Source: Punica granatum
Taxonomy: Eukaryota; Streptophyta; Magnoliopsida; Myrtales; Lythraceae
Assembly: GCF_007655135.1 (NCBI RefSeq)
Contig: NW_022204486.1
Span: 1-64,000 of the forward strand
Direction: 5' to 3'
Length of the DNA stretch: 64,000 bases
Shown piece by piece: positions 45,168 through 57,511 of this stretch. The number at the start of each line of letters is the position of its first letter. Positions within the stretch are counted from its first letter, which is position 1. The notes beneath the pieces are model-generated. The model saw nothing but the letters and a program-made list of their open reading frames with translations. It was not told the origin of the DNA and did not search any database. A program made the translations under genes and the position numbers.

Positions 45168-47831
45168 ATGGGAACAGGGTGGAGAAGGGCCTTCTGCACG
45201 ACCATACCTCGAGACCCCGAAGCTTCTTCTCAGCAGCAGAAGAGCGTCACTCCCAGCCCCAGCCCCCGGACCGGCAGAAAGCTCGGGTTCCTCACCGGCA
45301 GCAGCAGCAACCCTTCTACGCCTCGCCTCCGATGCAGGACGGTCGCAGAAGCCGCTGCTCAGGCCGAGGCGTCGGCGGGTGCGGGCGGCGGGGTTGACGA
45401 GATCAGCCCCGGGCTTATATGCAGGACGGCCCCCAGCAGCACGTCCAACACTCCCAGGCTGGCCAAGAGCCCGAAGAAGCCGATGCTCGGGTCGAACCCG
45501 TCGTCCCCGAGATCCCCTCTCAAGCTCTCACTCTTCAAGAACAGCTTCAAGTTCAGGGTACGTATGTGTTAGATGGAACATTGATTCCTTTGCTTTTTCC
45601 GACATTGGCCATGAAAAAGGTTGTCCCTTTTGCCTTCTGCCTTTTCAAGCTCACTCACGCCTTTCCAATCCTGTAATGATTACAAGATTCATATGTCATG
45701 TCCTCTGGGCATTGTCGTGTTTCCTCGTGAAAATCAGAGCTAGACCCATGATGTCAATAGGATCATTTCTTTTTCCCCTATTTTCTGCATTTCAAGGATT
45801 TCAATTATCAAGAAACTTGAATTGTATGGTGCTCGGAATTTTCCCTCTCATTGCCCAGACAGATAAATCTCCGGAAGGCTTTGTTTTCTGTTTCAATTGG
45901 GAAATGAATTGACTTTTTGAGGAGACTTTGACGAAAAAGCTCGCATTTTTATGCAGAGCAACAGCTGTGGAGTATGTTCGAGCAGTGTCAAGACCGGGCA
46001 GGGAACGGCCATCTTCACGGCGGAGTGCGGTCACGTATTTCATTTCCCCTGCATTGCCGGCCACGTCCGGGCCCACCGTGCACTCGTCTGTCCCGTCTGC
46101 AGCTCATCCTGGGCCGACGTCCCTCTGCTCGCCGCCCACAAGAACCTCCCCGTCCAGCCCCAGAATGAGTCCTCCGCGGTGGCACCGGAGAAGACCGTGA
46201 AAAACCATGTGGAAGACAAGAAGGTTGTTAATTCGACGCTGAGGACGGTGAAGGTTATGGCCGACTCGAGGTGCTATAACGATGATGAGCCGTTGCTTTC
46301 ACCTGCAGCTGGCGCGAGGTTTGGCCCGATCCCAGAGGCCGACGAGGATGAGGGTGAGCATGAGCAGGAAGTTGGAGAGGAGGATGAAGAAGAGTTTCAG
46401 GGTTTTTTTGTCAGCCAAAACAGCTCGTCGGCGAGCTTCAAATACTCCGATGAGATTCCAGTGAGTAATGTCAGGGAGCCGAGGCTGGTGGAAGTGAGGC
46501 TGCAGCCCGAATCGGCAGTTGTTTCCGTCGGGAGGACCCACGAAACATATGCCGTGGTGCTTAAGGTTAAAGCGCCACCTCCCCCAGCTGCTGGTCATGC
46601 CGGTGGCTTGCATCGAGCACCAATTGATCTGGTGGCAGTGCTGGACGTGAGCGGGAGCATGACTGGGGCGAAGCTGCAGATGCTGAAGCGTGCTATGAGA
46701 CTTGTGATCTCCTCACTTGGGTCGGGTGATCGCCTTTCGATTGTGTCATTCTCGGCCACCTCTAAGCGGCTCCTCGCCCTGAGGAGGATGACCCCACATG
46801 GCCAACGATCAGCCAGGCAGATTGTCGATCGGCTTGCCTGTGGCCAGGGCTCCGGTGTTGCTGATGCATTAAGGAAGGCCGCAAAGGTTCTTGAGGACAG
46901 GAGGGAAAGAAACCCGGTCGCAAGCATAATGCTGCTATCTGACGGCCAGGACCCAAAGAGCCATTCAAACCAAAGGCACCCACGGTCGACCCATGCGGCG
47001 CCCTCCACACGCTTTGCACACATCGAGATCCCTGTGCACACCTTTGGCTTCGGGAGCAAGCGTGGCTACAGCCACGAGCCAGCTGAGGACGCCTTTGCCA
47101 AGTGCGTGGGCGGCCTGCTGAGTGTGGTGGTGCAAGACCTCCGCATCCAGGTCGGTGTCAACTCCTGCTCAGCACCAGTAGAGATCGCCGCCATCTACTC
47201 CTGCAATGGGCGGCCTGCAGTACTGGGCTCGGGATCAATCCGAGTCGGTGACCTATATGCAGAGGAGGAGAGGGAGTTCCTCGTGGAGCTAAAGGTGCCG
47301 AGCTCTTCGGCCGGGTCACACCATGTGATGTCCGTGCGGAGCTGCTATAAGGACCCGGCCACCCAGGAGGTAGTGTACAGCGGCAATAGAGCGCTGCTGG
47401 TTCCCCGGCCCCATGCTGTCAGATCATCGTCCACGAAGATCGATCAGTTGAGGAGACTCTTCCTCACGTCCCGGGCCATCGCGGAGTCCAGGAGGCTGGT
47501 TGACCACCACAACGACCTCACAAGCGCACACCACCTGCTGGCGTCGGCCCGGGCCCTGCTGATTCAGGGCGGCAGAGGGTCGGAGAAGGCGGAGGAGCAC
47601 GTGAAGTCGCTGGAGGCTGAGCTGGCGGAGGTCTACTGGAGGAGGCAGCAGATGATCCAACAGACGAGAGCCGGAGGGAGGGAAGCCGATCTGATGGTGG
47701 ACGAGAGCGGGGATCCGCTGACGCCGACATCAGCTTGGAGGTCGGCCGAGAAGCTGGCCAAGGTGGCGATGATGAAGAAGTCGCTGAGCCGAGTCAGCGA
47801 TCTGCATGGCTTCGAGAACGCTAGGTTCTGA
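45168..47831 (+). CDS. WAV3: WAV3-family RING-type E3 ubiquitin ligase with vWA domain
   Basis: Exons are 45168-45557 and 45957-47831, a phase 0 GT-AG intron, giving 754 aa. The N-terminus MGTGWRRAFCTTIPRD, followed by Ser/Pro-rich basic sequence, is characteristic of the WAV3/WAVH/EDA40 family. The RING finger spans residues 134-178 (CGVC, then TAECGHVFHFPC, then CPVC). An acidic linker (about 256-276) follows. The von Willebrand A domain starts with PIDLVAVLDVSGSM, so the MIDAS residues are D360, S362, S364, with SDG at 458-460. The C-terminal Vwaint/helical part includes LTSAHHLLASARALL. In Arabidopsis, WAV3-group ligases act in root gravitropism and auxin-dependent growth. The gene is complete, with no stops. 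It could be any WAV3 paralogue (WAVH1/2). Long antisense open frames over the GC-rich second exon are shadows. Confidence 0.94.
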
Positions 47832-50653
47832 TTAAAAACTTAGTTATCAATTTAATTAAATTTGATCAGATCCTAATCTTCTCCTTTCGTAGAGGTAAAA
47901 CGTTTCAGGTTAAATTAATAAAGAAAATGAGTGAACAAAAGTAGGAAAAAGAAGATAACCCGTTGAGCTAGCATTCGGTATGTCGAGAGGATAGCGATAG
48001 CACTCGAACTTCACTTATCCGATTTGTTCCATAGGAATTTATCGTGTCAACGATGCTAGCTAGGCTAGGTAGGTCGATTCTTGACGGGTTTTTTTGATAT
48101 CTTTGGTGTCGATTAGGTGATGTTCGAATTTGTTTGTCTGTTAATTAGGGGAATTGGCATCACACAAGAAATGGTTGTAAATGATTTAGTTGTTAATGGA
48201 TCTTTGATTGGGCTAAATGGATGAATTATGTTGTTTCAGCTTTTTTTTTTAATTAAATTATTATTGTCGAATGGAGCTGACTGAGAAACAACCAGCACAG
48301 ACTCAGGCCCTCGGACAATGGTGCCAAAGGTAAGAGGATAAGCTCGTGGAATTCTATTTGATGGCACTGAGAAGTATTAAGAAATGTTATTACATTTTTT
48401 TTTTTCGCACAATGACATTTGAAAATCCAATAAGCTTTAATTAATTAAGTCCGAATTGAGACGGCCTATGCAATCTTGAATTCTTTCCATTCACAATAGT
48501 GATAAAACTTAAAAATGGAGTCTTATTTTAAATGGGAATCAGAGGCAAAATGTTTGAATCATCCGCATTGATGATGTTCTTACTACTTAGATGATGTACT
48601 TTGATTATGAAATTGCTGCCCTTGTTTACTCTATAGGAAGGGCTTGGGGTGGGGAACATAACTACTATGCTGTCAGAGAACAACCTAAAATGAGAGGAGG
48701 GCATAATTTCCAACATATATGATCTATCACAGTGAAAGCTATAGTTGTCCACAACCACTTGATCTATAGGGTCTAAGAGTCACATATCATAACCTTGATT
48801 TTGACTTTTCAGGTGAAGGGAGAGAAAGAAGTAAATAGTGCATAAGGGAGAAATTTATCTGAGTCATTCTACTACGTTCTTAATCATCAAAAAGATTCAG
48901 AATTATCGATCGTTACTACTCTGAATGTGCATAACTCAGGACTCTTTGGCTTAAATTGGATGAACTCAGGGTTCCTAAGCCTCGGACTCAAGAGGTCTCT
49001 CTCTCTCTAGCCCAAGCCTCGAGAGCCCTGTGTTCACCCAACCAAGGGCTCGTGAGTCCTGAGTTCATCTACTAGGGTTGGTGAACTTGACCTTCGGGTT
49101 GCCAACCGTGCCTAGGTAAGCTTTGGCCTCGCCAAAGCTGAACTTGCTCCGGCGAGCCCCTGGGAATGATTTTTTTCTTTTAATTTTTTTTTTGATCTAA
49201 TAGTTAATATGATTTCAATATTTTTGGTAGGGGGGGCATATTCTTCTTTTTGTATTTACTCAAATTCTATTTCGTGTCTAATCTATGATCTCATCAAATA
49301 AAAACAAAATGATCTTGAATCTCCACTCTCCCACAATTCAAATTCTCTGTTATTCAATTCCTATCTCATGAATCAAAAGCCACATAAAAAGTTTGACATT
49401 GCTTCACAAATGAGCTGAGTTGGTGTGGGCTTTTGCCATAAAAACCTCAGGAATATACATTAGATATTCTCAATTCATTAAGAGTGGTTGATGATTGATT
49501 TAGGATTGAAATGGTAATGTCACTTATAAAAACTACCCTACTTTATCTCTCTTTTTTCCTCTCTCCCCTCTTCCCTTTTTGTTTTGGACGTTAACTTTTG
49601 TTTCAGATAATACATGAGCATCCTTGTGCTAAGTTCATGGTCCTATTGTATTATCATTTTCACTATTTGATTAGTTATTAAAACCGTAAATTGATTAAAC
49701 GTAGCATATCTGCATATAACCATTATTTTGTTAAGTTGATAGTTGAATATCGATTTCATATATTAATAAATGAATAATAATAAATTAATAAAAATACTAT
49801 GTTGTTTAGTGATATTTCCGCATGCAGTGTGGGTATGCCTATTAGAGATATAGATATAGGAGAAATTTCATCATGGACCTTCCTCCTATTGTCTAGATGG
49901 GCTTCGGTTATTGGCCCTTAAAATGTCCAATCTCATTCAGGCCGAGCCCAATTAGAGCCATCCACTTCATCAATCAATCTACTACGTGCCAAAACTTTCA
50001 CTTGTTGTTATGAACAAAACAAACGAATTACCAGAGGGGTAATTCTTTCATTGTATGGATTCCACACCATGTAAAACGTACAAGGGGCGGTTGTCATCTT
50101 CCATAACTGCTAATTCTTTCAGTTGTCATCTTCACAATTTTTTTTTTCCTGATCAACAGTACCATTATTCCTCGTCCATTCACAAGAGATGATATTATAA
50201 CAAACGAGTGCGTCGATAAGATCACTGATTCGGGACTAGCCAATGATTACAAAGGATCCTATTTTTGAAGTGAATTTACTCACCAATTTGGGACTTGTCA
50301 AACTATTAAAAGAAAAAAAAAAAGGAGCACGCACCGAAAGCCCTTTATCTTGTATTTTCTATGTATAGACATCGAAGAATCCTTCTCTTTACAAACCCCC
50401 CTCCTTCATAAAACATAGAAAATGATATAAAGAGATTTTCTATTATGAGTTCGACGTATAGAAAGCCCTTAATCTTGTATTTTCTTATTATTGTTTTCTT
50501 TTCCGGGTGAATTACGGGGCCAATTCTAGCCCACACATACATACAAGAATTAGAAGCCGAGGAATAGAGTAATTAAGACAGACAATCCAAATAATACCGT
50601 GAAGTAAAAGCCGTCTCGGGCCTAAGATCATGATAAGGATACACAAGTCCAGT
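47832..50653. other. 3' flank of the WAV3-like gene and intergenic DNA
   Basis: The first 200-400 bases are likely 3' UTR. Around 48950-49150 a GC-richer segment has short inverted words (GCTTTGGC...GCCAAAGC at 49120-49137) and may be a transposon remnant. The remainder is AT-rich, with no coding motif recognised. Confidence 0.5.
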
Positions 50654-50936
50654 CAAGGACGAAGCCAGAACTTTCTTTCAGCGGGGCCAAATTAATGAAC
50701 CACATATATTATTTCTTAAAATATTCAAAATAAAGGGATAAAATTGAGATAACGTGAAGTGATAATATAGATAGCTATAATATATATGTATAAATTTTTT
50801 AAAACTCATAAATTTTGAGGCAAAACATGAGGAGACTACGAGTGTAATAGGAGCATCTGTCGACAAAAGGATCGCCCTAGGATGACCATCTCATGGCTAT
50901 TGAGAACGAATCAAATCAGATGTGGCGCCGTCCTTG
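50654..50936. mobile_element. Candidate small hAT-like MITE, 283 bp
   Basis: The left end is CAAGGACGAAGCCA and the reversed right end CAAGGACGGCGCCA, 12 of 14 identical and of hAT type (CA(A/G)GG start). The 8-bp flanks AGTCCAGT and AGCCCGGG agree at only 5 positions, so the target duplication is decayed or absent. Confidence 0.5.
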
Positions 50937-51094
50937 AGCCCGGGTTTACTATACAAGTTCGTATCATAAACATTCATAACCCTCCCTAACTCACGATACA
51001 AACAAACTATTGGGTGTCGAGTTGAAACTATGTTATGCGCACGTGTATGTGTGTATATATGTATGGTGCCGGGCCGGGATGTTGCATCTTCCTC

Positions 51095-51665
51095 ATTCTT
51101 TTTCACTGGGGCAGTAGTCATCATAGATCTTCCTTTTCTTCATCGAGGCATTGGAGGGGGTCGTCCCCGGAACGATAGAATTGGATTCTCCCAACCTCCG
51201 CCGGCGCCCTTGTCCGCCAACCCCCAACACAATAGGGGCAGTAGTCTTAGGAGGATGGATCTTCTAAATTTCTTTTCCTTTTTCCACTGGGGCAGTAGTC
51301 TTAGTCTTCTTTTTTTCTTTTTTCCTGAATGGTGAATACATCATCGTGGCAGTAGTCGAATCTTCTTTTCTTTGTTGGCGGGGCGAGAGTCGGGACGGCA
51401 ATAGCAACTGGTGTATAAGCACATCAATGGAGAAGGAGCCGGGGCGCGGCTCATCGAGGGGCCAATATCAGGGGAGGGTCGTTTAAATTGGACCGGTTGG
51501 ATTGGGAGGGAACCAATTCGCAAAGCCGTTAATTAGATCTCCCAGTTCATTTCTTATTCTTCTCATTGTGGCCGCAGTCTAGTCTGGGAGGGGACGTTGG
51601 ATCGCTTAATCTTTTCTTTTCTCTCTTTTTTTTATTTTTTATTTTTTTTACTGGGGCAGTAGTTT
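51095..51665. repeat. Recurrent CTGGGGCAGTAGTC motif
   Basis: The motif TTTTCACTGGGGCAGTAGTC, or close variants, recurs at about 51098, 51232, 51277, 51341 and 51648. Each copy lies beside a pyrimidine-rich TTCTTTT tract, and a degenerate form (ATTGGGACGGTGGTC) occurs at about 52601. Spacing is irregular. Its nature is unknown. Confidence 0.65.
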
Positions 51666-53340
51666 TGGTACGTAGGAGGATGATGTCTGCCAAAATCATA
51701 GTATTCAGTGATCAAAATAGGTGCGATTTCGCTGATTGAAATATTATATCGACGTATGATTCACGAGTTCACATCGTAAACACGGAAAACATTCATCTGC
51801 TGCCAATTCCAAGTTATATGGTTAGGCATTATCTATGTTTGTTTTAGTGATGTAATCAGTTTTAATATATTATCAATTCTTGAACGAGATTCCAAATTAA
51901 ATTGGAGGGTTGCCTTTTCATGTCCGTGGATGGTGTGACGACTGACGATCCAAAACTTTTTTTGTTCTCAGATTCTCAATATTGACCAACAGAGAGCTAG
52001 CGTGTCATTAACTTCACAATGTCATTTCAAAGAAGATAGGAAAAGAGAGAGACAACATGTGGTTTTTCAGCCAACAAGATGGTCCAGTTAATGACTTATT
52101 ACACTTTACTACGTGAGAACTCGAGTATTGCGCGGGACTGATTATTAAAGTTTATAATAGAAAGTAATATTTAGAATTAAATACATTGCAGATTTTTGAA
52201 AAAATTAGATTAAGAAATTATTTCACTTGAAAATTAAATGAGTTTAATGGAGGATCACTGACTTTTCATTATTAAAAAAAAAAAGGATTTTGTCCTCCTA
52301 AGTTGGATTTTCGTGTCCTAAATCAATCACACAATTTAAAATTAATATCTTAAAAAAATAAAATAATTGAAATTATACCATTAAAAATGAAAAAATAATT
52401 AGACGGGCAGCTACTTGTAATTTTGAGGGTTCAGATCTGCCTCCTTCCCTTCTCTATCAGGCTTCTGAGATGTAATTGACATCTTTTTCTACTCTATAAA
52501 GTATTTACCATTTCAGGAAAAAAAATAAAAATAGTCGTCTTCTTCTTTTTTTTTCGCTCTCCAATTGGATCACCCACTCTTTTTTTTCCCTTTTTTTTTT
52601 CATTGGGACGGTGGTCTGTCCCTCCCGAAATGATAGCAATATTACCCGATATTAATGAGTATGGTTTTGCCGACAAAAATGTTACGTTGATGCATAATTT
52701 TATGAGTTCATAATATCGTACATACAAAAATACTCGCTATCAAAGTTAGCTTATCTATTGTCTTGATGTAACGACTTTTAACCATATTATTACCCTCTTG
52801 ATGTAATGACTTTTAACCATAATATTACCAATTACTGAACCATTACAAACTATATTTGAGTTTTTTTTTTGTTCCTTGCATATTAAATTGGAGTTTTACG
52901 TCTTCCGGGGAGGCGTCTTCCGGTTGCATTTTTTGACCGAAGTTATTAGAAACGTTTGAACATTGACCAACGGGAATGAATTGCTGAGATGAAAAGGTCG
53001 GTCATCCATATTGGCCCGGTCAGAGCCCATGACTGACAACCGTTTTAACTTCTTCAGCGATTGCGGTTGGATTCGGTCCGAAGAGCAGCGTCCCACGATA
53101 GTCGACACGAAAATGATGCATTCAGGAATTTCTAGGGTCTTGTAATCGCATTTGGCAAATAAATTTGCTTTCTAACGACAAAAATATTATATTTTCCTTA
53201 GCATTCCTCGTCGAATAAATATGACGAATAATTGAGAAAAGAACAAAAATGAGCATCCACCAACCCTCGTGAAGGCAACTGTGTACGACTAATGAGAGAA
53301 CACGCAGTAGCATCTCAAACTCTTGAAATAATCAGTTATA
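51666..53340. other. Intergenic DNA downstream of HEMA
   Basis: No gene was recognised. It includes T-rich tracts at 52540-52600 and the tandem repeat listed below. Confidence 0.5.
52762..52829. repeat. Tandem duplication of a 35-bp unit
   Basis: Two adjacent copies begin CTTGATGTAA and share GACTTTTAACCAT and ATTATTACC-like ends. They differ at about three positions. Confidence 0.9.
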
Positions 53341-53690
53341 CATTTACAAGGATGAACAGTACGAGCGAAATACAGCCTGCCAACACAGGCCCCACAGTTC
53401 CGGACACCGATTCAATACAATTATTCGGCTAACCCATCAGACCATTCCTCAGCTGTATCATACAAAGGCCGAATCAAGGGTGCTAGTGTCCTTTGCACCA
53501 AATCAATGGAAATCAGGAGATCATCACGTATCAATAACAATGAATTTTTTACCAAAATGGTGGACGGGGACGCAAGAGACGCCTATGTGATCACACAAGG
53601 TGAGGAAGTTCTTCCTCTTATTGAGGAGGCAAGCAAACTGTGGTCAGAAGTGGAGGAACTCTACAGTATTTAACTCGGAGGAGAGATATC
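53341..53690 (-). other. Probable 3' UTR of HEMA
   Basis: This non-repetitive stretch lies directly downstream of the HEMA stop on the minus strand and has no competing gene. The end of the transcript is not defined. Confidence 0.5.
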
Positions 53691-56277
53691 TTACTTCTGG
53701 ATCTGTTCGATTTTGGCCCTAATCTTTGTCTCCAGGAGAGACAGATCCGTCTCGAGACTGAACATCCTGTTGAGGGCATGCATGTTCTCGAGGGTCTCGC
53801 TCAAAGTCCGACCGTCACTTTCGTCACACCTCAGGTGCTGCATCGGTCCATGGAGAAGCTTGTTCACAATCCCGCGGCTGAGGTCATCCACTGCCCTCCT
53901 CGACTTCTTCGGTAGATCATCTCCCATCTTTGATAAGCACTTTTCTAGCTCTGTGAGTCTGATCCTTTCAGCATAAGCCCTCAGCTTCTTGATGGTTGGG
54001 ACGGTCTCCAAGGAGTCTCTCCAGGCCTCAAACTGCTTGGACTCCTCAGTAATGATTGCCTGTGCTTCCATGGCTTTCCTAAGTCGGTCCTCCTTGTTAG
54101 CAGCCACAACCTCCTTGAGGTCATCCACATTGTACACACGCGCTCCACTAACTTCAGACACGCATGATCCCACATTCCTTGGGACGGAGATATCGACAAA
54201 GAGTCTCAATCCTCCAACCTCAGTGCTCACAGGAGAGAGATCCTTAACATTTTCTTTCAAGAACAAAGGAGTCTCCGAGGCAGTACTTGTGAAGATCACA
54301 TCTGCTTCAGCAGCACATGCCAGCATCTCTGATAGGGGCTTATAGATAATTTCGATTCCATTGAGCTCCTCCCGAATTGCAGCAACTCTTTCTTCGCTCC
54401 GGTTCACGACCACCATCTTTGTGCACCCTTTTGCCACCAGGTGCTTAATGACAAGTTTCCCCATTTTGCCTGCTCCGATGACCAACATCCTTGCATCAGA
54501 GTGTGAGGATTCAGGAATCTTCATTAAGGCCAGCTCTACAGCAGCGGAACTCACAGAGACTGCTCCAGAGGCGATGTTTGTTTCGGTGCGAACTCGTTTC
54601 CCCACTGTGATAGCATGCTTGAAGAGGCCACTTATGTTTCTACCAAATCCAACAACTCCTTGCCCCACTTTCACGACCTGCTTAACCTGAGCAAGAATCT
54701 GACCTTCTCCGAGGACGAGGGAATCCAGACCAGCTGATACTTCAAAAATATGTTGAGTGGCATCTTTGTTGTAGAGCAAGAACCGGTGTTGATGAAGATC
54801 TGAGACAGGGATTCCACTAGTCTGCCAGAGGACAACAACATGTTCAGAACTTGAACCGCTTCCAATTTCAAGTTTTTAATCAAAGAGAATTGCCAAATTC
54901 AAGCAGGACAACAGCTTATGCTTATAGTTGCACCTGTTGGACTACTACAATGCGCCACAAAGAGAGGAGAAAATTTTTAGGATGGAATACAACTTTGGGA
55001 TTTCTTGTGTGTAATCGCAAGGTTTGAAAAGGCCAGATGGTAGAAATTCAGAGCCAGGGCTACCCCTTTGGTGCAGAAGATCAAATAGTGAAAAAAAAAT
55101 GGGCAGGCATGATTAACTAAACAATGAATTCTGCATAGAATTATTTCCAAAAATAATCAAATTAGCATATGTGGATATCTAGATCCTAAAAGAAATTGCA
55201 AAAGATTGAATGAGAGGCATATGATTAAAGCACCTTGGACATCCATTCAGTAACTTCTTTGACTCCGCGATGCTGAGATAAGGCCACAACATATATCTCC
55301 ATCCTGTTGCAGGTGCTAAGGACAGCAGCTTCTTCTATATGGTTCAAACTGCACAGCTCCCCAATGGCTCGAGGCCAATCTGCTTCTGGAATGGCGAGTT
55401 TCTCGCGCATTTCGACGGGTGTAGAGTGGACGCTAAGCCCAATCACCACAATGCTGCTCCTTTCTTTCGTATATCCTGAGAGCAAGCATCTATAAGGTTA
55501 ACTAAGGATAACTACACGCGACTTCCTTACAAGATTACCAGGCTCAGTTTCTCGAGATAAATTGATGGTGTAATCCCAAGATTATGCCTTTTACTGATCA
55601 TGAATACTCCATACATATGCACATGTGCAAGGCAAACAGATACGTAAAGTGGCAAATATCACCATGAAATAGACGATTGAAATCACCACAACCTCAATAA
55701 CTCCTAGGCCTAGATGATGAGTTCGGATGGCATTTTAGATTATCAATTCAGTGGCATTAATCCAACTTGTCTCCCCAAAAGTTGATAGAGCAGACCAAGT
55801 CAGTCCTCAAACGATCAACGTCTCGAAGTCAAAAATAGAATGCAATTCGAATTTGAGCCAAAAACCCGCGAGCAAAAGGCGCATACAAGCCCTAGCAACT
55901 GATACTCGGAGCTGAATTCTTCAAAGCCGACGAGAATTAGAATCAAACCGGCAGAAACCAAACAAAGAATCGAATCAGGACTCACTATCGGCAGCAGAGG
56001 CTTTGAGCTGCTCGAGAGCGGAGAGGCTCGACACATCGATCCTCGGCCCCTCGGGGGCAGCACCAGAGGCGCCAACATCGCACCGCACGACCGGCCTGAC
56101 TCCCACGCCCCCGCCGCCGGCGCCGCCCCTCTGCACAAGTCCCCTCCTTTTCGACAACCCAACGTGGGGCAACTGCATTGAGACGGCCCGGGAAGCGGAG
56201 CCTGACGAGGAGGAAGGGGCGCTGCAGAGGAGCAGGTTCTCCATCTTCGCGCCCGTGAAGCTGCTCGAGACCGCCAT
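53691..56277 (-). CDS. HEMA: Glutamyl-tRNA reductase, chloroplastic
   Basis: The minus-strand exons are 56277-55986, 55475-55234 and 54821-53691 (introns phase 1 and phase 0), giving 554 aa, full length for the plant family. The enzyme reduces glutamyl-tRNA(Glu) with NADPH to glutamate-1-semialdehyde, the committed step of chlorophyll and heme synthesis in plastids. Residues 1 to about 90 are Ser/Gly/Arg-rich ([11 protein letters not shown]...) and form the transit peptide. The catalytic domain has [20 protein letters not shown] and [10 protein letters not shown], with catalytic Cys153. Further along are [19 protein letters not shown] and the NADPH site VIGAGKMGK (G294-G299). The C-terminal helical dimerisation domain ends KIEQIQK. 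The start is the first ATG in the frame and matches HEMA N-termini (MAVSS). Plant HEMA1 is light-induced, and the protein is controlled by FLU and heme; no specific light element was established here. HEMA1 and HEMA2 cannot be told apart from this sequence. Confidence 0.97.
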
Positions 56278-56761
56278 TGGACGCAAAGATCGACGCCGCC
56301 GGGCGAGGGAGGGAGATGAATTGGAGGGGGTTTAGGGGTTTGTCGCCGGAATCGTTGAGAGCGAGCGCGTTGCGGGCACAAGCGATTTGACCAGAGAGGA
56401 GGAGTTGGAAGACGAAGAAAAAGAAGAGAAAGTGGGGAAGTTGTGGAGAAGGTGAGAGGTTGGGGATTTTGGTGCGATCTGATTGGCCGGGGGGGAATCC
56501 CGTTTTATCCACACGATCAATCAAATTCTTCATCACCGGCCGCTTGTTCTTCGGGTCGGATCCGGTTGGGGTCCAAGCGGGCCCACCCGGTTAGTTTGTT
56601 TGGGTTGTTGTATTTGGACTTCTTCCGTTTGTGTTCACTTTTTTTCGTTTGGTTTTTCCGAGTTGTTTAGGCGGCGTTGGTTTTGGTCACATGGACGCGT
56701 CTCCTCAAATAATTTTATGGAAGTCTTTTTTTTTATCGATATAAACCGTGATATCAAAAAG
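56278..56761 (-). promoter_or_regulatory. HEMA 5' leader and proximal promoter
   Basis: On the minus strand, CT-rich sequence (about 56460-56290) precedes the ATG and is probably the leader. Further upstream the DNA is mixed, with no clear TATA box seen. Open frames here on both strands reflect GC-rich leader sequence, not genes. Confidence 0.45.
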
Positions 56762-56911
56762 TCCAATTGGGTCCCGATTAATCCAGTCGAGCTGGATCGA
56801 TCAATTAAATGGTAAAACTCTCACAGCGTGGATTTTTCTATTCACAATGACTCGAACTCAAACCATACTTAAGCTGAACAAGTATCGAACCGTTTAAATA
56901 AACTCACGTTG
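56762..56911 (+). repeat. SINE-like dispersed repeat, copy 3
   Basis: This is the best-preserved copy: GGTAAAACTCTCACAGCG, GGATTTTTCTATTCACAATG, ACTCGAAC and AGTATCGAACCGTTTAAAT are seen in order. It is matched in inverted orientation by 59319-59432. Confidence 0.65.
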
Positions 56912-57318
56912 TTTTTTTTTTTTTGTTGAGAAAGGCCATAGTCGGATATTGATATTCACAAGAGAATAATGTGTCTCTAAGTGGACGATGTCGAGCTTAG
57001 GATCACCTTCACGATGGGTGCATATCAACGACTAATAGGCAGTCGAGTTACGACTGTACTTTTCGCCTTTTGCCACTCAGATTTGCAATTTCATGAGATA
57101 TCTCAATTATATTTTGTCTCTTATATCTAAATATGGATTGTAATTTTTTTTTCAATTATAAAAGAGATTCAATACTTAGTGCAATAAGAGAAATTATAAA
57201 GAACTAATAAATGAGAACAAATAGTTCTTTTAACTCTTGAATTTGCGACTTTTAAATCAATAAGCGAGAGCGTGTGTCACTACACTATATTTTCTTTTGA
57301 TCTTAAAATGATCTTTTA
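56912..57318. other. Short intergenic stretch, nothing recognised
   Basis: AT-rich; no coding or repeat signal beyond homopolymer tracts. Confidence 0.6.
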
Positions 57319-57511
57319 TGGTATATTTGGTTTCAGAGTTAAAGTAATTTTAATTTGATTATGGAAAATGATAAATGATTGTGTAGTGTATTGAGTTAAA
57401 GTTAAAGTTAAAATTTTTGACTTAGAAAATGTGTATTTTTATTGTGTAGTGTGTCGAGTTAAAGTTAAAGTTAAAATTTTTGTGATTTTAATTGCGAAAC
57501 CAAATGGAGTA
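57319..57511. mobile_element. MITE family B copy 2, 193 bp, TTA TSD
   Basis: The ends are TGGTATATTTGGTTTC and, reversed, TACTCCATTTGGTTTC. TTA flanks both sides (57316-57318 and 57512-57514), as for PIF/Harbinger-type MITEs. The interior has GAGTTAAAGTTAAAGTTAAA twice, each after TTGTGTAGTGT, so the element contains an internal duplication. It is inverted relative to 38711-38889. Confidence 0.85.

Noticed and set aside
46595..47059. Long minus-strand open frames over the WAV3 second exon
   Set aside because: They are antisense shadows of a GC-rich, high-confidence coding exon and have no family motif.
55985..56536. Open frames in other phases and on the plus strand over HEMA exon 1
   Set aside because: The region is explained by the transit peptide and leader; the alternative translations are Pro/Arg-rich and match nothing recognisable.
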